Shown in pieces: positions 7,397-14,909 of a stretch of 64,000 bases of DNA. Below the pieces are notes generated by a model. It was not told the DNA's origin, did not search any database, and worked only from the letters and a program-made list of their open reading frames with translations. This stretch comes from RGIG3102 sp964525015 (GTDB lineage Bacteria; Bacillota; Clostridia; Oscillospirales; Ruminococcaceae): the NCBI GenBank assembly GCA_964525015.1, contig CAZGFY010000008.1, positions 6,890-70,889 of the forward strand, read 5' to 3'. The position numbers and the translations under genes were made by a program. How positions within the stretch are numbered: the first letter of the stretch is position 1; each line of letters begins with the position of its first letter.

Positions 7397-7966
7397 ATGA
7401 CTAATGCACTTATTATTTCAGAATCCGAAAAAGGTGTTGCTTTTTTTAGTAAGATGTTAAAATCAGTACCTATCCATGACATCGTAATTAAGCGTTCTTG
7501 TTCTGAGGCAAGAAGACTTTTACTTGAAAGACAATTTGATTTAGTTATTATAAACGCTCCTTTAAAAGACGAAGTTGGTGATAGCCTTGCTATGCAAATT
7601 GCAATGAAGAGTGTTTCCCAAGTTATTATAACTGTTGATGCTTCTGTTTATGAAGATATTTCAGCTAGTTTAGAAGATTACGGAGTTTTAACTGTGGCAA
7701 AGCCAATAAATACAAATTTATTTTGGTCTGTTTTAAAAATTGCCATAGCCACTAGTAATAAACTTAACACTTATAAAAATGAAAATCAGCGCTTAACAAA
7801 ACAAATTTCGGATATAAAAACAGTGGATAGAGCAAAAAGAATTCTTATGAATAACTTTTCTTTATCTGAAAATGATGCACATAAACATATTGAAAAAGAA
7901 GCTATGAATCAAAGAAAAAGCAAAGTTGATATAGCTTTATCAATATTAAAAACATATGAAAATTAA
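7397..7966 (+). CDS. ANTAR-domain antiterminator with an atypical receiver (pseudo-receiver)
   Basis: A 189-residue protein with a response-regulator-like receiver (about 1-115), a coiled-coil linker (about 118-140) and a C-terminal ANTAR domain (about 140-186) containing DRAKRILMNNFSLSENDAHK. ANTAR domains bind paired hexaloop hairpins in RNA and prevent terminator formation. In the receiver, the beta-3 motif reads DLVIINAPL, so Asn53 stands where the phosphorylated Asp normally lies; the conserved Lys (K102) remains. Activity is therefore likely controlled by something other than phosphorylation, such as protein or ligand binding. The ATG at 7397 follows AAAGG by 10 bases, and an in-frame ATG at 7379 contains that site. 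A comparable glnA-linked ANTAR regulator (GlnR) is known in solventogenic Clostridium. Confidence 0.9.
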   Translation: MTNALIISESEKGVAFFSKMLKSVPIHDIVIKRSCSEARRLLLERQFDLVIINAPLKDEVGDSLAMQIAMKSVSQVIITVDASVYEDISASLEDYGVLTVAKPINTNLFWSVLKIAIATSNKLNTYKNENQRLTKQISDIKTVDRAKRILMNNFSLSENDAHKHIEKEAMNQRKSKVDIALSILKTYEN

Positions 7967-7983
7967 AAGGAAAGATTAAATTT

Positions 7984-9576
7984 ATGACAAAATATATATT
8001 TGTAACAGGTGGTGTTGTTTCAGGACTTGGTAAAGGAATTACAGCGGCAAGCCTTGGAAGATTATTAAAACAAAGAGGGTTAAAAATAGTTTCTCAAAAA
8101 CTAGATCCTTATATGAATGCTGACCCAGGGACTATGAGCCCATTTCAGCACGGCGAAGTTTTCGTAACCGAAGATGGCGCTGAAACAGATTTAGATTTAG
8201 GACATTACGAAAGATTTATTGATGAAAATCTAACTAAGTTTTCTAATATCACAAGTGGTAAAATTTATTTTGATGTTATTTCTGCTGAAAGAGAAGGAAA
8301 ATATCTTGGTCAAACTGTTCAAGTTATTCCACATATAACAAACGAAATTAAAAACTTTATATATCTTGCAGCTAAAAATAATGATGCTGATATATTAATT
8401 TGCGAAATCGGTGGAACTGTTGGCGATATTGAAAGCCTTCCTTTTCTTGAAGCAATCAGACAAATCTCGCTAGAGCAAGGAAGAGAAAATTGTCTGTTTA
8501 TTCACGTGACTCTTGTTCCTTATCTTAAAGGAAGCAATGAGCATAAATCAAAGCCAACCCAGCATTCAGTTAAAGAGCTTCGCTCGCTTGGCATATCCCC
8601 TAATATTATCGTAACTCGCTCAGATGAAGCAGTTCCTGAATATATTAAAAACAAAATTTCTTTATTTTGCAATGTTGCGCCTGATTGTGTTATTGAAAAC
8701 TCAACGCTTGATAGCTTATATCAAGCACCCCTAATGCTACATAAAAACGGACTTGATACGGCAGTTTGTCGATTGCTTAACTTAGAGTATGACAACGCTG
8801 ATTTATCTGATTTAGAGAAATTAAATGAAAAAATTGAAAGTCGTAATGGTAGTATAAATATCGCCATTGTTGGAAAATATGTTCAGCTTCATGATGCTTA
8901 TCTATCTGTTATGGAAAGTTTATATCACGCTGGTATTGAGAATCGTAAATTCATTAATATTAAATGGATTGATAGTGAAAAAATAACTTCTGAAAATGTT
9001 AGTGAATATTTAACTGATGTTCAAGGTATAGTTATCCCTGGTGGATTTGGAAATCGTGGGATTGAAGGAAAAATCACCACTATTAAATATGCTAGAGAAA
9101 ATGATATTCCGTTACTTGGAATTTGCCTTGGAATGCAGATGATTTGCTGTGAATTCGCAAGAAATGTTTTAAATTTAAACGATGCAACATCAACAGAATT
9201 TAACGAAAAAGCAGAATATCCTATTATCGATATTATGGAAGACCAAATTAATATCACTAAAAAAGGCGGAACAATGCGCCTTGGTGCATATCCTTGTAGT
9301 GTTAAAAAAGATACACTTTTATATTCATTATACAAAGAGGATTTAATAAGCGAAAGGCATCGTCATCGCTTTGAATTTAATAATAAATATAGAGAAAGTC
9401 TATCTGAAAAAGGATTAGTATTCTCAGGCCTTAGCCCTGATGGAAATTTAGTTGAAGTTGTTGAAATACCAACTAATAAATTCTTTATCGGTGTTCAGTA
9501 TCACCCTGAATTTAAAAGCCGTCCGGATAAGCCTCACCCTTTATTTTCAGGGCTTATTAAAGCTTGTCTTGATTAA
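7984..9576 (+). CDS. pyrG: CTP synthase (PyrG)
   Basis: Makes CTP from UTP, ATP and glutamine, the last step of de novo pyrimidine synthesis. The 530-residue protein has the N-terminal synthetase domain with P-loop GGVVSGLGKG (residues 8-17), SQKLDPYMNADPGTMSP and the CEIGGTVGDIESLPF segment. A C-terminal class I glutaminase domain follows, with nucleophile motif GICLGMQ, GGFGNRGIEGK and the His-Glu pair in QYHPEFKSRP. It lies 17 bases after the ANTAR gene, so it shares the glnA leader. Placing a glutamine consumer behind a glutamine-synthetase leader is notable; in many Firmicutes pyrG has its own control. Confidence 0.97.
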   Translation: MTKYIFVTGGVVSGLGKGITAASLGRLLKQRGLKIVSQKLDPYMNADPGTMSPFQHGEVFVTEDGAETDLDLGHYERFIDENLTKFSNITSGKIYFDVISAEREGKYLGQTVQVIPHITNEIKNFIYLAAKNNDADILICEIGGTVGDIESLPFLEAIRQISLEQGRENCLFIHVTLVPYLKGSNEHKSKPTQHSVKELRSLGISPNIIVTRSDEAVPEYIKNKISLFCNVAPDCVIENSTLDSLYQAPLMLHKNGLDTAVCRLLNLEYDNADLSDLEKLNEKIESRNGSINIAIVGKYVQLHDAYLSVMESLYHAGIENRKFINIKWIDSEKITSENVSEYLTDVQGIVIPGGFGNRGIEGKITTIKYARENDIPLLGICLGMQMICCEFARNVLNLNDATSTEFNEKAEYPIIDIMEDQINITKKGGTMRLGAYPCSVKKDTLLYSLYKEDLISERHRHRFEFNNKYRESLSEKGLVFSGLSPDGNLVEVVEIPTNKFFIGVQYHPEFKSRPDKPHPLFSGLIKACLD

Positions 9577-9580
9577 TGCT

Positions 9581-9627
9581 TAAACTTATCTCAAATATAC
9601 TTTTGCAAGTTTATTTATTTTTTTATT
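9581..9627 (+). terminator. possible terminator of the glnA-ANTAR-pyrG operon
   Basis: TAAACTT (9581-9587) can pair with AAGTTTA (9607-9613) across a 19-base loop, followed by a T-rich tract (TTTATTTTTTTATT). The stem is short and the loop large, so the call is tentative. Confidence 0.4.
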
Positions 9628-9718
9628 ATAAATTAACATTTATTTAACATTTTCTAATTTATTTATTTTTATAAAAAATGTATATTATAAATGTAATAAA
9701 AAAGGAATGGTATTTTAT

Positions 9719-9946
9719 ATGAAAAAAATGAGTAGTATTTTTCTATTAATTGTAATACTTACATCAATTTATATAGTATGGTTTAATCTTATATCTCCAT
9801 ATGATGTTGATACTATGTTATATCTTAGACAAAATCTAGTTTATAATCTAACGATTTTGCCGTTAAATTTTATTAGTATCTGCCTATTCTTGCTAATAAA
9901 AGCATCTAAACTTTATAATATTAATCAGCAAAAAAAAGTTGGGTAA
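9719..9946 (+). CDS. small membrane protein of unknown function
   Basis: A 75-residue protein with two predicted membrane segments (about residues 5-26 and 43-62) joined by a short stretch containing PYDVDTMLYLRQN, and a basic tail ending KKVG. I do not recognise the family. The ATG at 9719 follows AAAAAAGGA by about 13 bases; an in-frame ATG at 9707 overlaps that site and is not preferred. It stands alone between the pyrG operon and a shared terminator, 142 bases from pyrG. A clear ribosome site, hydrophobic segments and a following terminator support it as a real gene. Confidence 0.6.
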   Translation: MKKMSSIFLLIVILTSIYIVWFNLISPYDVDTMLYLRQNLVYNLTILPLNFISICLFLLIKASKLYNINQQKKVG

Positions 9947-9952
9947 AAAAAA

Positions 9953-9984
9953 GCAAACACTTTTAAATAAGTGTTTGTTTTTTG
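9953..9984. terminator. bidirectional terminator between convergent genes
   Basis: Stem CAAACACTT (9954-9962) with AAGTGTTTG (9969-9977). It is followed by T runs on both strands: six on plus, eight on minus. It serves the small membrane protein gene and the lepB-rbgA-rnhB-yraN operon, which meet here. Confidence 0.9.
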
Positions 9985-10001
9985 TTAAAATTTTAATATT
10001 A

Positions 10002-10355
10002 TTATTCAAATGCATTTTCTATAATATTTATATCATAGTCTATATTATTATAATAAACTTCGGCTACATCAAAACGAATAAATGCATCTTCCATATTATT
10101 TTGAGATATATACAAAAGTGCAGTTTTTTTAATTCTTTCTTGTTTTTTATAATCAACAGCATCACTTGCATTCATAAATTTATTAGAATTCCTAGTTTTT
10201 ACTTCTATAAAAATTACTGTATCTTTATCTTGTGCTATAATATCTATTTCTCCAAATCTAGATTTGAAATTAATTGATAATAATTTATATTTTCTATCTG
10301 TATACCATTTACAAACTTTTCGCTCGCCAATAGCTCCAATTATTTTTCTATCCAT
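10002..10355 (-). CDS. yraN: YraN, UPF0102 nuclease-fold protein
   Basis: A 117-residue protein of the UPF0102 family, which has the restriction-endonuclease fold. Seen are the N-terminal GERKVCKWY, the core RFGEIDIIAQD and FIEVKTRNS, which carry the family's acidic and Lys residues. The biological role is not established. Its start lies 16 bases inside the 3' end of rnhB, the standard rnhB-yraN arrangement in Firmicutes. It is the last gene of its operon, ending just before a bidirectional terminator. Confidence 0.9.
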   Translation of the reverse strand: MDRKIIGAIGERKVCKWYTDRKYKLLSINFKSRFGEIDIIAQDKDTVIFIEVKTRNSNKFMNASDAVDYKKQERIKKTALLYISQNNMEDAFIRFDVAEVYYNNIDYDINIIENAFE

Positions 10356-10963
10356 ATTAAATCACTTCTCTTTTTAAGGAAAGTTTTTCTATAAAATGAA
10401 GGTATACCGTATTTTTCTAATGCTTCATAATGAGCTTTTGTGCCGTATCCCTTATGTTTTTCTAAATTATATTCTGGATATTCTTTTGATATTTCTATTA
10501 TATATCTATCCCTTGTAACCTTGGCTAAAATGGAAGCTGCTGCAATTGAAAGGCTATTTGCGTCCCCTTTGACAACGCTTACTGCAACTTCTTCTAAACT
10601 TTGTGGAACTTTATTTCCATCAATAAGAACTAAATCGTAAGTAAAATTTAATCCACTAACAGAATTTTCCATCCCAAAAAGAGTTGCGTTTAGTATGTTT
10701 TTTTCATCGATTATTTTTTCATCAATTAATACGATATTATAAGCCAGACAATTTTCAATTATTATATCAAAAAGCTCTTCCCTTTTTTTTTCAGTTAGTT
10801 TTTTAGAGTCATTTATTCCCTCGCCTTTAAATTCTGGCTTTAAAATAACTGCTGCGCAAGCAACTGGCCCACATAAAGGACCTCTTCCAGCTTCATCTAC
10901 ACCAACGATAACTTTATAATTTCCTCTTAGTTCTTCATCATATTGATATAGATTATTCTTCAT
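10340..10963 (-). CDS. rnhB: ribonuclease HII
   Basis: A 207-residue RNase HII, which cuts RNA in RNA-DNA hybrids and removes single ribonucleotides from DNA. The catalytic DEAGRGPL motif is at residues 23-30, followed by INDSKKL, LIDGNK and ASILAKVTRDR, with the other acidic metal ligands in place. The ATG at 10963 follows AAAGG by 10 bases; an in-frame ATG at 10981 encloses that site. The start overlaps the 3' end of rbgA by 11 bases, and the end overlaps yraN. Confidence 0.95.
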   Translation of the reverse strand: MKNNLYQYDEELRGNYKVIVGVDEAGRGPLCGPVACAAVILKPEFKGEGINDSKKLTEKKREELFDIIIENCLAYNIVLIDEKIIDEKNILNATLFGMENSVSGLNFTYDLVLIDGNKVPQSLEEVAVSVVKGDANSLSIAAASILAKVTRDRYIIEISKEYPEYNLEKHKGYGTKAHYEALEKYGIPSFYRKTFLKKRSDLIWIEK

Positions 10964-11858
10964 ATTCACTTGGCCTTTCAAGAGATATCTTACCTATTTT
11001 AGATGCTCTAAATTCATCACATAGCATTATAGCAGCTCTTTCAGTGTCTTCTTCGCCGCCTTTAATTAACATTCCTCTTTTTCTAGCTATTTTTCCTAAA
11101 ATTTCAAATGCTGTGAGTTCTAAATCTTCTTCGCTTAATTTATATCTTTCTTTTAATGCATCTTTATTTATTTTAACTAGCTGTTCTATTAAATACACGG
11201 CTATCGTTTCTAAATCCAACACATCATCTTTAATTGAGCCAATAAAAGCTAGGTTTGCTGCAATATGCTGGTTTTCAAATTTTCTCCAAAGTACACCTGG
11301 CATATCAAGTAAATCATAGTTTTGAACTGTAATCCATTGTTTACCCCTTGTAACTCCAGGTCTATCTTGTGCTTTAGCTCTTTGTGTTCCGGCGATGCTA
11401 TTTATAAAAGTTGACTTACCAACGTTTGGCACACCAACCATCATTGCTCTTATTTTAGAGCCTTCAATGCCTCTTAAAGTACGTTTTTCTATAAGTTCTT
11501 TTAATTCATCATCTATTTGATTTTTAATACTTGAAAAGTTTTTACCAGTTTTTGAATTTAGTGATATAGCGCCCATCCCATTATTTTTAAAAAACTTTAT
11601 CCATTCTTTTGTTATAACTGGGTCTGCTAAATCTGCTTTATTTAATATATAAATTTTAGGCTTATTTTTTATAATCTCATCTATTTCTGGATTTTGGCTG
11701 GAATATGGAATTCTTGCATCTAGTAGCACTATTACCACATCAATATTTTTAATTTCCTTCACCATAAGCCTTAGAGTTTTCATCATATGACCGGGAAACC
11801 AATGTATGCTCTTTGAGTTAACATTAAAATTATCTAAATCATTAAAATTTTCTGACAT
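10953..11858 (-). CDS. rbgA: RbgA (YlqF), ribosome-assembly GTPase
   Basis: A 301-residue circularly permuted GTPase that acts late in 50S subunit assembly. The permuted order is visible: NKAD (G4, residues 73-76) comes before the P-loop GVPNVGKST (142-150), the RPGVTRG segment and DMPG (G3, 185-188). The N-terminal WFPGHMMK is typical of RbgA. A helical C-terminal domain follows. It lies between lepB and rnhB in the conserved Firmicutes cluster. Confidence 0.95.
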   Translation of the reverse strand: MSENFNDLDNFNVNSKSIHWFPGHMMKTLRLMVKEIKNIDVVIVLLDARIPYSSQNPEIDEIIKNKPKIYILNKADLADPVITKEWIKFFKNNGMGAISLNSKTGKNFSSIKNQIDDELKELIEKRTLRGIEGSKIRAMMVGVPNVGKSTFINSIAGTQRAKAQDRPGVTRGKQWITVQNYDLLDMPGVLWRKFENQHIAANLAFIGSIKDDVLDLETIAVYLIEQLVKINKDALKERYKLSEEDLELTAFEILGKIARKRGMLIKGGEEDTERAAIMLCDEFRASKIGKISLERPSEYEE

Positions 11859-11891
11859 TTTAACTTGTCCTTTCCTTTGGGGATATCCCTT

Positions 11892-12407
11892 TTAACTAAC
11901 TGTTCCAAATGATTCAAGGGGATAAATTCTTAATAACACTTCACCTAAAATTAGATTGTGGCTAACTGTTCCGAGTTGTGGAAGCCTTGAGTCATCTGAA
12001 TTATTTCTATTATCTCCCATTACAAAAACATGTCCATCTGGAACTAAAAGTTCAATATTATTTTTTTCACTCGGATTAATTTTTTCTAAAATATACGGCT
12101 CATTTAAAAGTATATCATTTACATAAACATCACCTGTTGAGTAATCGATTTTTATTGTATCACCACCAACAGCGATAACTCTTTTAATTATAGGCTTTTC
12201 AAATATCGTATTCTGGTCGATAACAACTATATCCCCTACCTCAGGAGTGTAAAAAAAGTTTGATATAATTAATCTATCATTATCTGATAACGTATTATCC
12301 ATAGAAACCCCATCAACCGTAACAGGCCTTACCCCAAGCATAATTAGACCAGCCATTAAAACAAAAGCAATACAGATTGTTTCAATTGTTTCATATATAT
12401 TTTTCAT
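11892..12407 (-). CDS. lepB: signal peptidase I
   Basis: A 171-residue membrane-bound peptidase that removes signal peptides of secreted proteins. One N-terminal membrane segment (about residues 9-26) is followed by the catalytic Ser35 in DGVSMDNTL and the general base Lys75 in IIKRVIAVGGD. The box E motif GHVFVMGDNRNNSDDSR is near the C terminus. Short length and a single anchor fit the Gram-positive class. It is the first gene of the operon with rbgA, rnhB and yraN. Confidence 0.94.
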   Translation of the reverse strand: MKNIYETIETICIAFVLMAGLIMLGVRPVTVDGVSMDNTLSDNDRLIISNFFYTPEVGDIVVIDQNTIFEKPIIKRVIAVGGDTIKIDYSTGDVYVNDILLNEPYILEKINPSEKNNIELLVPDGHVFVMGDNRNNSDDSRLPQLGTVSHNLILGEVLLRIYPLESFGTVS

Positions 12408-12718
12408 AAATTAAAATATAGTCCTTTCTGCAATGTTCATTCTCTATTGTACTTTTCTAAAATTTGCACACAATATTCTTATATTATATCATATTTTTTT
12501 TATTAGGGCAATATTAAGAAACATCATTACTAAAGAAATTATAATTTCACTAAAAGTTTTAATGAATGATACATATAATCTTTTTGTAGTATAAGTCTTT
12601 CAATGCTAAAAGCTATTAGTTTTAATTAAAGATAGTAATCCTAAGCTCATAAATCTATACTTTATAAATTCTCAAAATTTATCATTAGTTTAGAAAATTA
12701 TATTTTAATTCACATAAT
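12408..12718. other. long AT-rich intergenic region upstream of lepB
   Basis: About 310 bases without a supported gene. It holds a lepB promoter near 12483-12511 and nothing else I can recognise. Short frames, such as a 12-codon ATG frame on the minus strand upstream of the promoter, have no ribosome site. Confidence 0.6.
12483..12511 (-). promoter_or_regulatory. probable sigma-A promoter of the lepB operon
   Basis: Minus-strand TTGCCC (12511-12506), 17 bases, TATAAT (12488-12483). The -10 is perfect and the -35 has two mismatches. It leaves a leader of about 70 bases before lepB. Confidence 0.6.
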
Positions 12719-12752
12719 AAAAACACCGATTCTCATAAAAATCGGTGTTTTT
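12719..12752 (-). terminator. terminator downstream of clpX
   Basis: A 12-base-pair stem (12721-12732 with 12741-12752) with an 8-base loop. On the minus strand the stem ends in a T-rich tract. It lies about 37 bases after the clpX stop. Confidence 0.88.
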
Positions 12753-12788
12753 ATAGATATTTAACCTAGCTTATTTAACATTTAAACT

Positions 12789-14099
12789 CTACATTGCAAG
12801 TTTTGTGTCAATATATCTTTTTCGTTTTTCGCCGTGTTCGTACTCAGCCTTACCAGTGTTTACTGTGTCTTTTGTAACGATAACTTTATTAATTGTATCA
12901 TCACTTGGAACTTCATACATTGATTGCATTAAGCTTTCTTCAAAAATTGAGCGAAGTGCCCTTGCTCCACTTTTTCTTTTAATAGCTTTTTCAGCCATCT
13001 CTTCTAAAGCTTCATCATTTATTTCTAAATCAACCATATCTAAAGCCATTAAAGCTGTATATTGTTTTAAAAGTGAATTTTTTGGCTCTTTAATGATTTT
13101 CATTAAAGCATTTTTATCAAGAGCAGAAAGCACAGAAACAACTGGTAGACGCCCGATTAATTCAGGAATAATTCCAAAAGGAACTAAATCATCAGGCTCT
13201 ACTCTTTTTAAAAGAGCAGTTAATTCTTTATCTTCTTTTTTAGCCATCGGACTATTAAATCCAAGGCTACTTCCTTCACTTGTTCGCTTTTCAATATGCT
13301 TTTCTATACCATCAAATGCACCACCACAAATAAATAATATATTCTTAGTGTCGATTTGTAAAAATTCTTGATAAGGATGTTTTCTTCCACCTTGTGGTGG
13401 AACATTAGCTAATGTTCCTTCTAGAATTTTTAGTAATGCTTGCTGAACGCCTTCACCACCTACATCACGTGTTGTTGAAGGGTTTTCGCTTTTCCTTGTT
13501 ATTTTATCAATTTCATCAACATAAATGATACCCATTTGCGCTTTTTCAATATTATAATCTGCTGATTGAATTAATTTTAATAAAATATTCTCAACGTCTT
13601 CACCTACATAGCCAGCTTCAGTTAAAGTTGTAGCATCGGCAATAGCAAAAGGAACATTAAGCATATTAGCTAGTGTTTGAGCAAGCAATGTTTTACCAGT
13701 ACCAGAAGGGCCTAGTAATAAAATATTACTTTTTTGAATATCCACACCACCTGTGCTTTTTTTACTTAGTATTCTTTTATAATGATTATAAACGGCAACA
13801 CTTAAAGCAACTTTTGCCTCGTCTTGACCTATAACGTATTCATCTAATCTTCTTTTAATTTCTAAAGGAGGATAAACAGTTACATCATTATTTATATTTG
13901 CATTATCTTTTTTACTAGCTTTTGGTGAAGATGTATTTCTTGGTGAAGTTTGTATAACACCTTCATCTTCTAATATTTCATAACAAAGTTGTACACATTC
14001 ATTACAAATATTGATACCAGGACCAATAATTATTCTTTCTACCTCTGTTGAATTTTTTCCACAAAAATTACAGGTTAGAACTTTATCTTTACTTGACAT
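12789..14099 (-). CDS. clpX: ClpX, ATP-dependent unfoldase of the ClpXP protease
   Basis: A 436-residue AAA+ unfoldase that feeds proteins into ClpP. It has the N-terminal zinc-binding domain with Cys pairs in CNFCGK and CNECVQLC, Walker A GPSGTGKT, the pore loop GYVGEDVEN, Walker B IIYVDEIDKI, and SSLGFNS, the ClpP-docking loop. The sensor 2 region contains GARALRS. The ATG at 14099 is chosen because AAAGGA lies 12 bases upstream; the in-frame ATG at 14111 overlaps that site. It follows clpP by 53 bases in the same direction. Confidence 0.97.
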   Translation of the reverse strand: MSSKDKVLTCNFCGKNSTEVERIIIGPGINICNECVQLCYEILEDEGVIQTSPRNTSSPKASKKDNANINNDVTVYPPLEIKRRLDEYVIGQDEAKVALSVAVYNHYKRILSKKSTGGVDIQKSNILLLGPSGTGKTLLAQTLANMLNVPFAIADATTLTEAGYVGEDVENILLKLIQSADYNIEKAQMGIIYVDEIDKITRKSENPSTTRDVGGEGVQQALLKILEGTLANVPPQGGRKHPYQEFLQIDTKNILFICGGAFDGIEKHIEKRTSEGSSLGFNSPMAKKEDKELTALLKRVEPDDLVPFGIIPELIGRLPVVSVLSALDKNALMKIIKEPKNSLLKQYTALMALDMVDLEINDEALEEMAEKAIKRKSGARALRSIFEESLMQSMYEVPSDDTINKVIVTKDTVNTGKAEYEHGEKRKRYIDTKLAM

Positions 14100-14152
14100 A
14101 ACTTTGTTCATTCCTTTCTATACAGCTATTTTAAAATAGCCTTTTTAGAAAA

Positions 14153-14734
14153 CTATCTATTTGATATAACCTTGTCAACTAAGCCATAATCAGCAGCTTC
14201 TTGTGCTGATAAGAAATTATCTCTATCTGTGTCGATAGTGATTTTTTCAAGTGGTTGACCTGTTTGCTCAGACATAATAGTGTTTAATTTTTCACGGATT
14301 TTAATAATCCAATCTGCATGAATTTTAATATCACTTGCTTGACCACGAGTTCCGCCTAGTGGCTGGTGAATCATAATTTCGCTATTTGGTAGCGCAAACC
14401 TTTTTCCTTTTGCACCTGAAGATAGCAAAAATGCTCCCATAGATGCAGCAAGCCCGATACAAATTGTTGAAACATCGCATTTGATATAGTTCATTGTATC
14501 GTAAATTGCCATACCAGCAGTTACAGATCCACCTGGTGAATTTATATAAAGACTAATATCTTTATCTGGGTCTTGGCTTTCTAGATATAAAAGCTGTGCC
14601 ACAACAAGGCTAGCTGTAACATCGTTAACCTCATCACATAACATAATTATTCTATCATTTAACAAACGTGAATAGATATCATAGCTTCTCTCTCCTCTAT
14701 TTGTTTGTTCAACGACCATAGGTACTAATGCCAT
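14153..14734 (-). CDS. clpP: ClpP, catalytic subunit of the Clp protease
   Basis: A 193-residue serine peptidase forming the tetradecameric barrel. The catalytic triad is visible as Ser in GLAASMGAFLL, His in MIHQPLGG and Asp in TDRDNFLSAQEA. The N-terminal LVPMVVEQTNRGERSYDIYS is typical. A GGAGGTG ribosome site lies 6 bases before the ATG. Organisation is tig-clpP-clpX, as in many bacteria. No CtsR operator was seen upstream. Confidence 0.97.
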   Translation of the reverse strand: MALVPMVVEQTNRGERSYDIYSRLLNDRIIMLCDEVNDVTASLVVAQLLYLESQDPDKDISLYINSPGGSVTAGMAIYDTMNYIKCDVSTICIGLAASMGAFLLSSGAKGKRFALPNSEIMIHQPLGGTRGQASDIKIHADWIIKIREKLNTIMSEQTGQPLEKITIDTDRDNFLSAQEAADYGLVDKVISNR

Positions 14735-14770
14735 ATAAACACCTCCAAAATTATTTTTATTTTTAAAGTA

Positions 14771-14815
14771 TTAAGACTTTGCAATCTAAATAATATTTAA
14801 ATAGCAAAGCCTTAA
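14771..14815 (-). other. long-stem hairpin between tig and clpP
   Basis: A 12-base-pair stem (14771-14782 with 14804-14815, one G-U pair) with a 21-base loop in the tig-clpP interval. There is no proper T run on either strand, so it is not an obvious terminator. It may be a leader hairpin of clpP. Confidence 0.4.
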
Positions 14816-14909
14816 ATTTATATAATCTTTATGGACTATATAAATAATCCGCTTTTTATATTTTAATAATATAAATTTGCTAAAATAAGTTTAGGCAAAT
14901 ATTAAAGAA

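Noticed and set aside
9939..10277. 112-codon plus-strand open frame opposite yraN
   Set aside because: Composition is Ile/Phe/Lys-rich noise, it starts inside a terminator region, and yraN is a clear family member on the other strand.
12805..13371. 188-codon plus-strand open frame opposite clpX
   Set aside because: Shadow of the conserved clpX gene, with Ser/Ile-rich low-complexity translation and no ribosome site.
14735..14909. CtsR operator upstream of clpP
   Set aside because: No tandem heptad resembling the CtsR site was seen; only a hairpin without a T run.
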